DNA of 64,000 bases, from positions 248,001 to 312,000 of the forward strand of contig NZ_JBEXAE010000005.1 of the NCBI RefSeq assembly GCF_040566695.1, read 5' to 3'. Position 1 is the first letter of the stretch, and every line of letters starts with the position of its first letter. Shown piece by piece: positions 44,671 through 52,798 of the stretch. Below the pieces are notes generated by a model. The model was not told where the DNA came from. It was given only the letters and a program-made list of their open reading frames with translations, and made no database searches. A program made the translations under genes and the position numbers. Source of the stretch: Sediminicola arcticus. GTDB lineage: Bacteria > Bacteroidota > Bacteroidia > Flavobacteriales > Flavobacteriaceae.

Positions 44671-46119
44671 TTACTGAATTGGCAATCTTAACATTTTTTG
44701 GTCTTGCATATACTGTTTTAAGGCAATCATGGCCGCAATATTAGCCTCCTGTTCCTTGATGTTTTTTAGGGCTTCAGTGGAATAATAATTTTTAACGAAG
44801 TGAGTATCAAAATCACCGGATCTAAAGGCTTCATGTTCGCAAACATATTTTCCAAAAGCCAAGGTGGTCTCTACACCGGCCACCTGATACCTGTCAATGG
44901 CTGAAATCATTAATTGAATTGCCTCTTCCCTTGTTTTTCCATAAGTGATTAGTTTGGCCAACATGGGGTCGTAATAAATGGGAATATCCATCCCTTCCTC
45001 AAACCCATTGTCAACACGTATGCCATCTCCTTCTGGTAGTACATAGGTATCTAAGTGGCCTACGCTTGGTAAAAAGTCATTTAGAGGATCTTCGGCATAT
45101 ACCCTTAACTCTAGGGCATGGCCATTTATTTTTAAGTCATTTTGAGCAATGGGGAGTTTTTCGCCCATAGCTACTCTTATTTGTAGTTCCACCAAATCTA
45201 CTCCAGTGATCAGTTCAGTTACTGGATGTTCCACTTGAAGTCTGGTGTTCATTTCCAGAAAGTAAAAATTATGGTTTTTATCTAATAGAAATTCTACGGT
45301 ACCGGCACCGACATAATTGCATGCTTGAGCAACTTTTACTGCCGCTTCTCCCATCTTTGTCCTTAATTCTGTGGTAAGCACCGAAGATGGAGCTTCCTCC
45401 ACTACCTTTTGGTGCCTTCTTTGGATACTGCATTCCCTTTCAAAAAGATGTAGAATGGTACCATGGGTATCTGCCATGACCTGTATTTCTATATGTCTAG
45501 GAGAAGCTACGTATTTTTCTATAAAAACAGACCCATCCCCAAAGGCAGAAGTTGCCTCACTTATGGCCCTATTCATCTGTGATTCTAATTCACTTTCCTT
45601 TTCCACGACCCGCATCCCTTTTCCACCACCACCAGCAGAAGCTTTGATCAGGATGGGAAAACCAATTTCTTTACTAATTTCCTTTGCTTTATTTACATCG
45701 GTAATGGCTTTGTCTATCCCAGGGACCATGGGTATACCATAGCCTTTAACGGCATCTTTGGCTGCCAATTTACTCCCCATTATTTTAATGGCTTCAGATT
45801 TTGGCCCTATGAAAATAATGTTATTTTTTTCGACTTCTTCTGCAAATGCCGCATTCTCACTTAGAAATCCGTACCCCGGATGAATAGCATCTACACCTAG
45901 TTCTTTAGCAACCTTAATGATTTTGGATCCCAAGAGATAGGATTCATTGGAGGGGGGCTCTCCTATGCAAACGGCCTCATCTGCAAATCTTACGTGGGGG
46001 GCATTTCTGTCTATAGTAGAATAAATTGCTACGGTTTTGATACCCATTTTTTGGGCAGTTTTCATTACCCTAATGGCAATTTCACCACGGTTGGCAATCA
46101 GTATTTTTTTTATGTCCAT
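44671..46119 (-). CDS. Biotin carboxylase subunit
   Basis: ATP-grasp enzyme that carboxylates biotin on the carrier protein. It has 482 residues. The N-terminus is KKILIANRGEIAIRVMKTA. The glycine-rich ATP loop is KASAGGGGKGMRVV, the catalytic region contains RECSIQRRHQKVVEEAP, and EMNTRLQVEHPVTE follows. These are the full set for AccC-type domains. It sits between the carrier gene (3-base gap) and the carboxyltransferase gene, so it most likely serves this acyl-CoA carboxylase rather than fatty-acid synthesis. Confidence 0.94.
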   Translation of the reverse strand: MDIKKILIANRGEIAIRVMKTAQKMGIKTVAIYSTIDRNAPHVRFADEAVCIGEPPSNESYLLGSKIIKVAKELGVDAIHPGYGFLSENAAFAEEVEKNNIIFIGPKSEAIKIMGSKLAAKDAVKGYGIPMVPGIDKAITDVNKAKEISKEIGFPILIKASAGGGGKGMRVVEKESELESQMNRAISEATSAFGDGSVFIEKYVASPRHIEIQVMADTHGTILHLFERECSIQRRHQKVVEEAPSSVLTTELRTKMGEAAVKVAQACNYVGAGTVEFLLDKNHNFYFLEMNTRLQVEHPVTELITGVDLVELQIRVAMGEKLPIAQNDLKINGHALELRVYAEDPLNDFLPSVGHLDTYVLPEGDGIRVDNGFEEGMDIPIYYDPMLAKLITYGKTREEAIQLMISAIDRYQVAGVETTLAFGKYVCEHEAFRSGDFDTHFVKNYYSTEALKNIKEQEANIAAMIALKQYMQDQKMLRLPIQ

Positions 46120-46122
46120 TTC

Positions 46123-46611
46123 TTAGTCAAATTCAATTAATAACTGTCCCTTGTCAATTGCCGTTCCTTTGTTTACTAGGACCGCTTTTATGACCCCTTC
46201 ACGCGGGGAAGTGATGATATTTTCCATTTTCATGGCTTCCAATATCAAAAGAGGTTCACCCTCTATTACTGATTGACCGGGAGCCACATGGATGTCCAAT
46301 ATCAAACCGGGCATAGGAGCCTTAATGGAATCAATCTGTTTGGTAGACCCCAGGGCAAAACCCATTTCCTGGATCAAAAGGTCCAGGTCATCAGTTATAG
46401 TTACGTGATACGGTTTGTGATTGATTTTTACGGTATATGCCTTTTTATTCATATCCGACTTTACCATTTCTGCTTTAAAAGGTTTGTTATTTTGGAGAAC
46501 ATGATATTGTAATGGCCCTGTTGGCGTAGTATCTAGTTGTTCCAAATCAGCTAAAGGAATGGTAAAACTGTAGGTTTCATTTACAGTCACTTCAAACTTT
46601 TTATTCATCAA
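46123..46611 (-). CDS. Biotin carboxyl carrier protein of the acyl-CoA carboxylase
   Basis: Carrier subunit of 162 residues with a C-terminal biotinyl domain. The acceptor motif is EAMKMEN at 125-131, with Lys128 as the biotinylated residue. The N-terminal 80 residues form a separate domain (FTIPLADLEQLDTTP), as in Bacteroidota carriers of this set. It is the first gene of the carrier-carboxylase-transferase operon; the 177 bases upstream probably hold its promoter. Confidence 0.92.
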   Translation of the reverse strand: MMNKKFEVTVNETYSFTIPLADLEQLDTTPTGPLQYHVLQNNKPFKAEMVKSDMNKKAYTVKINHKPYHVTITDDLDLLIQEMGFALGSTKQIDSIKAPMPGLILDIHVAPGQSVIEGEPLLILEAMKMENIITSPREGVIKAVLVNKGTAIDKGQLLIEFD

Positions 46612-46788
46612 ACTATTGGTTTAGAAAGATCTAGCCCTAAGATTTTTCAGTAAAAATAAAGGTAAGAGGATAATTAGTATTAACTCTTACACGGTCTAGA
46701 TAGCTTTAATAGTTTAAAGATATATTTAATTTTTAAAGTGAAGAAACAATACGCCCCTGTTATGGACGATAAAAGAAAGAGGGATGGG

Positions 46789-47508
46789 TCATTTATAGTT
46801 ATCGTTGGGCAGGTTTAACATGGTGTTGTGGGTGGTCTTAATTTTTTCTGGTGGAAAGCCGGTTTTAAACATTAGGAAAAGCACCAAATTGGTGAAATTA
46901 ACACGCAAGTAGGAATTGTAGTCGTATTTTCTGCCAGAAACCACTAAGTTGTTATTCACAATTTTATAGGTAATTTTGTTTTTCTTGAGCTTAAACCAAA
47001 ATTCAAAATCTTCCATGATCACCTGCTTTTCGTTAAAGCCGTCCAAGGTTTCAAAATTTGCCTTGGTAATAAAGAGGCATTGATCTCCCGCTCCCGTGAA
47101 TAATCCGTCTTTGGTGGTAAAAAATTCGTTTATTTTAAGGAGAGGACCACTCTTATCAAATTTATAAGAAAAAAGGCCTGCACCATAACCATCACCTATG
47201 GTGTCATATATATTATTCAAAAATCCATTTGGAGGAATACTGTCTGCATGTAAAAATGCTAGAATACTTCCCTTAGCCATTTTTGCCCCCAAGTTCATTT
47301 GTACCGCCCTACCTTTTCCTTTGCATTTAATTATTTTAAAAGGTCCTGTAGTTGTTATAAGTTCTGTTCCATCTGAATTACCAGCAGATAGGATCACCAA
47401 CACTTCTACTTGAAGGGAAGGATGTTGTTTTAATTGTGCAGAAAGTATTTTTAAAAGACTTTCAATATTTTCTTTCTCGTTGTGGGCAGGGATAATAATA
47501 CTGAGCAT
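46789..47508 (-). CDS. Family 2 glycosyltransferase, TIGR04283 (arsenosugar-type) like
   Basis: GT-A fold glycosyltransferase of 239 residues. The start is LSIIIPAHNEKENIESLLK, with AGNSDGTE at the nucleotide-binding Asp. The segment KGRAVQMNLGAKMAKGSILAFLHADS, containing the HAD divalent-metal motif, is the pattern I associate with TIGR04283 glycosyltransferases of arsenosugar clusters. No arsS (radical SAM) or second glycosyltransferase is in view; only the DUF547 gene is near. The acceptor is unknown. Family placement is by eye. Confidence 0.75.
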   Translation of the reverse strand: MLSIIIPAHNEKENIESLLKILSAQLKQHPSLQVEVLVILSAGNSDGTELITTTGPFKIIKCKGKGRAVQMNLGAKMAKGSILAFLHADSIPPNGFLNNIYDTIGDGYGAGLFSYKFDKSGPLLKINEFFTTKDGLFTGAGDQCLFITKANFETLDGFNEKQVIMEDFEFWFKLKKNKITYKIVNNNLVVSGRKYDYNSYLRVNFTNLVLFLMFKTGFPPEKIKTTHNTMLNLPNDNYK

Positions 47509-47694
47509 ACTCTTAGTTCAAAAGGGTTTTCCTCTAGTCATGTACGAAGGTACAAAGGTTAGGGTTCAATTTTTATAAGTTCAATTTTAAAATTGATCGA
47601 TTCTTTTGAAAGATAATTAGAGAACTATGGACTAAGAATAAAACCTATCTACAATAAATCGCGTATTTATTTTAATAGACACAAGTTTACAATT

Positions 47695-48477
47695 ATGAAA
47701 GTACTCGGTATAATATTATTCATTTTCTTGCCTTTTTTACCCTTTGAAGAGGTTGATGATCAAAAGGGCTCAATACAAAAGACAGATTTCAATGAACTAT
47801 CTGAGCAATTTTTAAGGAATATTAAGGAGGGAAAGGATACAAAGGACCTGCAGAATATCTTAGCTAATACGAGTTTAGAAGAGTTGGAATCCTCCTTAAA
47901 AACTAACGATGAGAAAACAGCTTTTTGGTTAAATATTTACAATGCCTATATACAGGTTATTTTAGCAGACAAGCCAGAGTTGTATAAAGATAGGAGTAGT
48001 TTCTTTAAAATTGAACAGATTAATATTGCAGGAAGAATCTTTTCTTTTGCAGAAATAGAACATGGTATGGTGCGTAAATCCCAATGGGAGTATGGTTTGG
48101 GATATATAAGAACATCGTTTCCGAACAAATTTGAACGCACACTGAGGGTTGAAGATCGAGATTACCGCGTTCACTTTGCTCTTAACTGTGGTGCCAAGGA
48201 TTGTCCGCCCGTGGCTATTTATAATGCAGATAGATTGGATGAGCAACTTGAAAAGGGTACCCAACGTTTCTTAACCAGAACATCGGAGTTTAGCAATGAT
48301 AATAGGGTCGCTGCCGTGACGTCATTGTTCAGTTGGTTTAGGGGTGATTTTGGAGGTAAAAGTGGCACCAAGGAGATCCTAAAAAAGAATGGCATCATAA
48401 AGAGTACGAAAGATATAGATTTGGTTTATAAAAATTATGACTGGACCCTTTATTTGGATAACTTTATTGAACTGTAG
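47695..48477 (+). CDS. DUF547 secreted protein
   Basis: Protein of 260 residues with a signal peptide (about 1-20) and a DUF547 domain. Characteristic segments are KTAFWLNIYNAYIQVIL near residue 75, the central IEHGMVRK, and VHFALNCGAKDCPPVAIYN near residue 160, where ALNCG...CPP is the family hallmark. DUF547 proteins have a papain-like fold in structural work I recall, but no activity is assigned. It lies divergent from the glycosyltransferase and 44 bases before a broken MMPL gene. Confidence 0.85.
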   Translation: MKVLGIILFIFLPFLPFEEVDDQKGSIQKTDFNELSEQFLRNIKEGKDTKDLQNILANTSLEELESSLKTNDEKTAFWLNIYNAYIQVILADKPELYKDRSSFFKIEQINIAGRIFSFAEIEHGMVRKSQWEYGLGYIRTSFPNKFERTLRVEDRDYRVHFALNCGAKDCPPVAIYNADRLDEQLEKGTQRFLTRTSEFSNDNRVAAVTSLFSWFRGDFGGKSGTKEILKKNGIIKSTKDIDLVYKNYDWTLYLDNFIEL

Positions 48478-48520
48478 GATTTTAATAAGAATATATTGAA
48501 ACGATTATTTTATACTATTG

Positions 48521-48877
48521 ATGGAGCAGATTTTAAGGTATAAAAAGTATATCGTTTTAGGTTTTGATCTTTTGTCTCTGGTAGCTGGATTTTTGTTATC
48601 AGGATTAAAGTTTTCATTTGATCTTCAGCCCTTTTTTTCAGAGGGAGATGAGGAGTTAGAGTTTTATCAAGATTTTGTTTCAGAATTAGGGACAGATGAC
48701 AGCTACCTTTTTATTGCCCTAGAGAATGAGAATTCTCTTTTTGATAACATATTTTTAGAACGTTTTCATCAATTTTCACTCGATGTTAAAGGGTTGCCTT
48801 ACGTAAAGCGCAGTGAATCCCTTACTACTTTATGCTATCCTTTAGGTAGTTCCACAGCAAAACGTTTCATATCATGA
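48521..48877 (+). pseudogene. Truncated MMPL/RND-superfamily transporter, N-terminal fragment
   Basis: The frame from the ATG at 48521 codes 118 residues that resemble the N-terminus of an MMPL/RND lipid-exporter protein: a positive start (MEQILRYKKY), one membrane helix (about 12-32), and the periplasmic start SGLKFSFDLQPFFSEGDEEL. It then ends at a stop where full members have about 780 residues. The next 170 bases hold no continuation in any frame that I can see, so the gene is deleted rather than frameshifted. Confidence 0.6.
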
Positions 48878-49053
48878 GTGATATAATGTGCCTCCAATAT
48901 TTTTACAATATGCTGCCTCATTTTTTTCTTTTCGACATAGGTTCAACTATGAATTTATTAAGATAATAAATTATTTCTTAGGGTATAGCTATAGTTGCGA
49001 GACAAGCACCGTGTTTGATAAAATGAAGTCTTGAAGTACAATTTTCTTATGAT

Positions 49054-49737
49054 TCAGGTTTTACTCAAGTAAAAGTCAAAAATTGTCAATAGATCAACAT
49101 CTTGATCTATTTTTAGTTTATTGGTTTTTATAAACATTTTCATTGATTTGGAATGATTAGGGAGAAACTTTAAGAACTTACTGAAGTTTGAAGGTATGCT
49201 AAGGAGTTGGTCTGATTGCCCTTTAAAATCTGTAATAAAATAGGTTCCATGCTGTTTTTTAAATATTGCAGGTTCAGCATCTTGGTACCCTTGAGCCTTA
49301 ACTGCTTTAGAGAATTCAATTTTTTCTTTTAGGTATAATCTATAATTCTCTTGTATGGACAGTAGTTCAAAAAAAGAAGTTTTTAAATTGCCTTTTTCAT
49401 CAAGGTAGCTTTTTGTTTCAAATAGTTTATCCGAACCATCTAGTAGTGAGATGGTAAAAGGTGTCTTATCTGGTAATATCACAACCTTGTTTTCATCAAC
49501 CATAATTTCAACCCTATCTTCAAAGGCATCAAATCGGACCAACTTGGTTTCACTGATATCGTTTATTTTAGCAGGGGTGAAGTTTTCATTTAAATACGGA
49601 CTGCCAGCTGGAGAATTGTATTTGGTTTTATACAAATCTTTAGAATAGTAAACGTCTCCAAGATCGCCTCTAAGTTCAATTTGACCATATGTGGTAAGGT
49701 GTAGTAATAAAAATCCAATTAATAAAATATTTTTCAT
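49054..49737 (-). CDS. Secreted hypothetical protein
   Basis: Protein of 227 residues from the ATG at 49737 (MKNILLIGFLLLH), which yields a clear signal peptide ending TTYGQ. An upstream in-frame start at 49788 would put 17 polar residues before it. The mature part begins IELRGDLGDVYYSKDLY and is mixed beta. No catalytic motif is visible. It resembles uncharacterised Bacteroidota exported proteins; its function is unknown. Confidence 0.7.
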   Translation of the reverse strand: MKNILLIGFLLLHLTTYGQIELRGDLGDVYYSKDLYKTKYNSPAGSPYLNENFTPAKINDISETKLVRFDAFEDRVEIMVDENKVVILPDKTPFTISLLDGSDKLFETKSYLDEKGNLKTSFFELLSIQENYRLYLKEKIEFSKAVKAQGYQDAEPAIFKKQHGTYFITDFKGQSDQLLSIPSNFSKFLKFLPNHSKSMKMFIKTNKLKIDQDVDLLTIFDFYLSKT

Positions 49738-49893
49738 GACAATATTCAAAGGGTTGTACAATAAAAGGGAAAAGCTATCAGTAAGCACTTTTTTCTATTT
49801 CGCGCTTACGTCCTATTCTATTCTTTTATTCTTCAATTCAAAAACCAGAAGTCTTAGTTGGCTAAGTTAGTAGATAATCATAAGCCATTAAAT

Positions 49894-50220
49894 CTAATAC
49901 TTTTTGCCTGAAAGTACTTGTTTTTGTTTGTAGTTTAACCAATATTTCACATCTTCTTTTATAATTGAAAGCTTCATCTCCTCATTTTATTTGTTGATCA
50001 ATTCACCTTCTTTAATCTGGTATTTGGCATGGAATGTGAATCCAAAAACTCCAATCAACAAAATTAATTTTGTCCTGATAATAATTACTCTTTAACTATT
50101 CATTAGTTCAATTGTCTGAAGTTTCATGGGTGAACTTTGATATGCATCATCTGTAGTTTTTACTGGAGTCTGATTAAATACATGAAAATTATTTATGGTA
50201 CCTGACTTAAACAGTGTGTT
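49894..50220 (-). pseudogene. Probable decayed secreted-protein gene(s)
   Basis: On the minus strand one frame is open across 50220-49894 except for two stops, after SPMKLQTIELMNS and after QIKEGELINK. The middle part begins RTKLILLIGVFGFTFHA, which looks like a signal peptide without a start codon. The last part is MKLSIIKEDVKYWLNYKQ. One frame with protein-like segments interrupted by stops suggests a broken gene. Small separate genes or chance cannot be excluded. Confidence 0.35.
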
Positions 50221-50241
50221 TTAGCCATTGTTGCGTGCAGT

Positions 50242-50424
50242 TTATTTGTATAGTTTAGGTTCTTTTATTCCCTGTTCTAAGAACATTGGTCTATTCATTT
50301 CAAAATGCATAATCGTCATATCATTATAATATTCTTTGAAGGAAGGCAAGTCAAACTCATTTCTAAGGCTGTCAACGTTAATTAAATCAACAATACCTAT
50401 TTTGGGATAGCTTGACCATCTCCA
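50242..50424 (-). pseudogene. Possible fragment of a coding frame after the DUF6624 gene
   Basis: A minus-strand frame different from that of the DUF6624 gene is open here for about 60 codons, including IGIVDLINVDSLRNEF and ending FLEQGIKEPKLYK. It has no upstream start codon. It looks like a protein C-terminus, either the original tail of the neighbour after a frameshift or a remnant of another gene. Confidence 0.35.
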
Positions 50425-50912
50425 TTATAAATCACTTGACTTCCAAATCGCTGGGGCTTATTCAAATTAACATTAACCCTATCCTCAAGCATTGCATAAT
50501 TGGCCTTATCCGCATTCCCTTTTTCAATTTCTTTCTTTAAGGCTTCTAACATGTGTTGTTGAAATTCAAGGTCATTATCTGCATGCTTAATTACTATACA
50601 AAAGTCTCCTGAAGCAATTTCGCCAACTTGTTTATAACCTAAATATCCATATTTCTGGTAAAGACTTTTAATTTTGCCTTGATTTAAGAGCGCAACACTA
50701 TCTCTTTGTTTCATAAAAATTTCCCAAGCTTTTCTGGGACCATACTTTTCCTTTAAATCAGCTGGTGGTATTCCTGCGTATTTTTGGTCAAGTATTTTGA
50801 TATTATTTAATTCCGAGATAATTTGTTTTTTTTCTTGTTCAGAAATGTTTTTATTATCCCTACAGTTTAATAGTAAAATACTTGTAAAGGTAAGCATGAT
50901 GGTTTTTTTCAT
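50397..50912 (-). CDS. DUF6624 lipoprotein
   Basis: Protein of 171 residues with a type II signal peptide (MKKTIMLTFTSILLLNC, lipobox LLNC). The mature part has the DUF6624 pattern: KYGPRKAWEIF, YLGYKQVGEIASGDFCIVI with a following KHADNDLEFQQHML, and NYAMLEDRVNVN then QRFGSQ. Function is unknown. It lies in a row of same-strand small exported-protein genes, and the frame just beyond its stop looks like coding remnant. Confidence 0.78.
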   Translation of the reverse strand: MKKTIMLTFTSILLLNCRDNKNISEQEKKQIISELNNIKILDQKYAGIPPADLKEKYGPRKAWEIFMKQRDSVALLNQGKIKSLYQKYGYLGYKQVGEIASGDFCIVIKHADNDLEFQQHMLEALKKEIEKGNADKANYAMLEDRVNVNLNKPQRFGSQVIYNGDGQAIPK

Positions 50913-50935
50913 ATTTCAAAACGGGTCAAAATTGC

Positions 50936-51085
50936 ATACAACGCCAAGTCTATGATTTCGTTTTGACAACATCTGCGACTGCAGTGGGCGCGAAGGCGCT
51001 CAGGCAAAGTCGTAAACCTTTCCATTTATGAAATCAGGCCGTTTGGTGGTTCTTATTTTTGGTTTTTTATGATGCCACAATACAT
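50936..51085. repeat. Intergenic repeat copy 1
   Basis: Sequence between two same-strand small-protein genes that is similar to 51670-51785. Shared blocks are ACGCCnAGnCTATGATTT, GACnACATCTGCGA and AAATCAGGCCG followed by GGTGGTTCTTATTTTT. The ends show partial inverted symmetry (CTATGATTTC versus rc GCCTGATTTC). Copy 1 also holds a small GCGCGAAGGCGC hairpin. Confidence 0.6.
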
Positions 51086-51102
51086 TAAAGGTATTATTGT
51101 AG

Positions 51103-51648
51103 CTAATTTATTTTTGAATCCTTAGAATAGGTGTTGCCTTTATTATCTAAGAGGAGGCCATCAACAATTTTGTATGATAACGTATCCTGTCCAATAGTAA
51201 AATGGAATCCGTCCTCTGTGGGCTTTGGATAGTACCTAATAGGTTTGTTGGTACCAATATTTATATCCCAATTCAAGTCAATATTTTCATCTATCTGCAC
51301 TAGAAAACTTAGGTCTCCATTTTCGTTTTTCCATTTCCCTGTAAATTGACTTTTCAAGCTATTTGGCAAAAGAACATAGTGCACACCACGAACGGTAAGA
51401 ATATTTTTTTTGGAATCAATTTTTAAAGGGACATTATAAGTAGGATACTTAATATATGCTCTTGAGCCTTTAATTACTATTTCATCTGAGCGATCGTAAT
51501 TATTGAGCCACAATTTTCCATTTTTCTCCTCGATATTCAGGATACTCTTTTCGGTGTCTTGGTCAATCCAAGTACTCTCGTAGAATTGAGATTCAGCGCA
51601 TGAATATAGAAATAATACGAATGTAAATAGTAGTGCAGTTTTTTTCAT
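51103..51648 (-). CDS. Hypothetical lipoprotein
   Basis: Protein of 181 residues with a type II signal peptide (MKKTALLFTFVLFLYSC, lipobox LYSC). The mature part is beta-rich (ESTWIDQDTEKSILNIEEKN and FTGKWKNENGDLSFLVQID), of the kind seen in small lipocalin-like or META-like domains, but I recognise no family. It is flanked on both sides by the similar intergenic repeats. Function is unknown. Confidence 0.65.
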   Translation of the reverse strand: MKKTALLFTFVLFLYSCAESQFYESTWIDQDTEKSILNIEEKNGKLWLNNYDRSDEIVIKGSRAYIKYPTYNVPLKIDSKKNILTVRGVHYVLLPNSLKSQFTGKWKNENGDLSFLVQIDENIDLNWDINIGTNKPIRYYPKPTEDGFHFTIGQDTLSYKIVDGLLLDNKGNTYSKDSKIN

Positions 51649-51669
51649 AACTATATTTTAATTGGTTAC

Positions 51670-51785
51670 TACGCCTAGGCTATGATTTGGTTCTGACGAC
51701 ATCTGCGATGGCAATGGGCCGTCGTGGTAGACTCCGTACTTTTAAAATCAGGCCGGGCGGTGGTTCTTATTTTTTGTATACTGCC
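51670..51785. repeat. Intergenic repeat copy 2
   Basis: Second copy of the element at 50936-51085, in the same orientation, again between small minus-strand genes. Central parts differ while the outer blocks are nearly identical. Confidence 0.6.
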
Positions 51786-51797
51786 AGGTTTTGGCAC

Positions 51798-52247
51798 TTA
51801 TTTCTTTATGAAATATTCAATAATGGTAAAATCTTCCCTACCTGAATTATCTTTATAACGTCTATTTTGTGTCAATTTTAGTTTCCCTTCAATGATTTCA
51901 TAAGTTATGATGCTTTCAGCAAATTCGTGATCCCAAAGAAGTTCAAATTTATTGGTTCCTTTTTTCACCTCATTTGATACTTTTTCACCCCAATCGCAGT
52001 CTTGTGGATGACAGGAGGCCCACATTTGGATAACAAAACTCTTGTTTTTATAAGAAATTTTGCATTTTGAAGTACCTCTAGTTTGGTTGTCCTCATTAAT
52101 CCATAAACCATTAAAATCATTATTCACGTTATTTTCTAAAACTGTATTTGTAGGTGGGTATATTCTATCTTTTTTAACTATTGGAGATTCAACATTAATA
52201 CTCCAAAAGAAAATGAGCAGGGACACGGTACTGATGAATAATTTCAT
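51798..52247 (-). CDS. Small secreted hypothetical protein
   Basis: Protein of 149 residues with a signal peptide (about 1-18). The mature domain is of a beta-sandwich, lipocalin-like type with NDFNGLWINEDNQTRGTSKC and a Cys-containing loop WASCHPQDCDWG (two Cys five apart, possibly a disulphide). The segment resembles the F-x-G-x-W-x-N-x-D start seen in small secreted Bacteroidota proteins. Function is unknown. Confidence 0.65.
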   Translation of the reverse strand: MKLFISTVSLLIFFWSINVESPIVKKDRIYPPTNTVLENNVNNDFNGLWINEDNQTRGTSKCKISYKNKSFVIQMWASCHPQDCDWGEKVSNEVKKGTNKFELLWDHEFAESIITYEIIEGKLKLTQNRRYKDNSGREDFTIIEYFIKK

Positions 52248-52798
52248 AATTTTTCAATTTTAGTTTTAGTGTATGAAACCTAACAATTGGATATAGTGAG
52301 GTTATTCACTTTATTTCTATTTTATTACAAAATAGTAAATTATCGAGATCTTTCAAAAAATATATTACTGCATAAGTGTAAATCTAGATAGTCTTGGTAG
52401 ATGCATAGTCCAAATGGCTTTTGAATAAGGTGCTACTCGGTTCCATTTTTTACGAATAGGGTGGTAAAAGTATTATGCCGCGGTTTCACTTTTCTTTTTA
52501 TTCCGGCTCTGGATACCGTCTTGGATGCTATTTGCAACCATCTGTATGTAATAGCTAAGAGATCTTTTCATTTATGGGATCTAAGAAATCGTTTAAAACA
52601 GAAGATATAAGTGTAAATGGTCTTTTACAACCATTTTTTAGTTCTAGTTTCTGCCCATTTTTAGGAAGGCAACTAGTTTAGTCCTTATACTATTTATATG
52701 CGCTTATGGTGCCTTGTTCTGATGCTTTAACAAGAAACACTGAGGGACCAAAGGAAAAATCAAAAATAAAAATTAGAAAATGATGACTATCATTACAT
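52248..52798. other. Intergenic region with no recognisable gene
   Basis: About 550 AT-rich bases between same-strand genes. Short frames only; I found no coding-like stretch, repeat copy or strong terminator. It may include decayed sequence. Confidence 0.45.

Noticed and set aside
50936..51785. Integron attC sites
   Set aside because: Ends lack recognisable RYYYAAC/GTTRRRY cores and no integrase is in the window; kept only as repeats.
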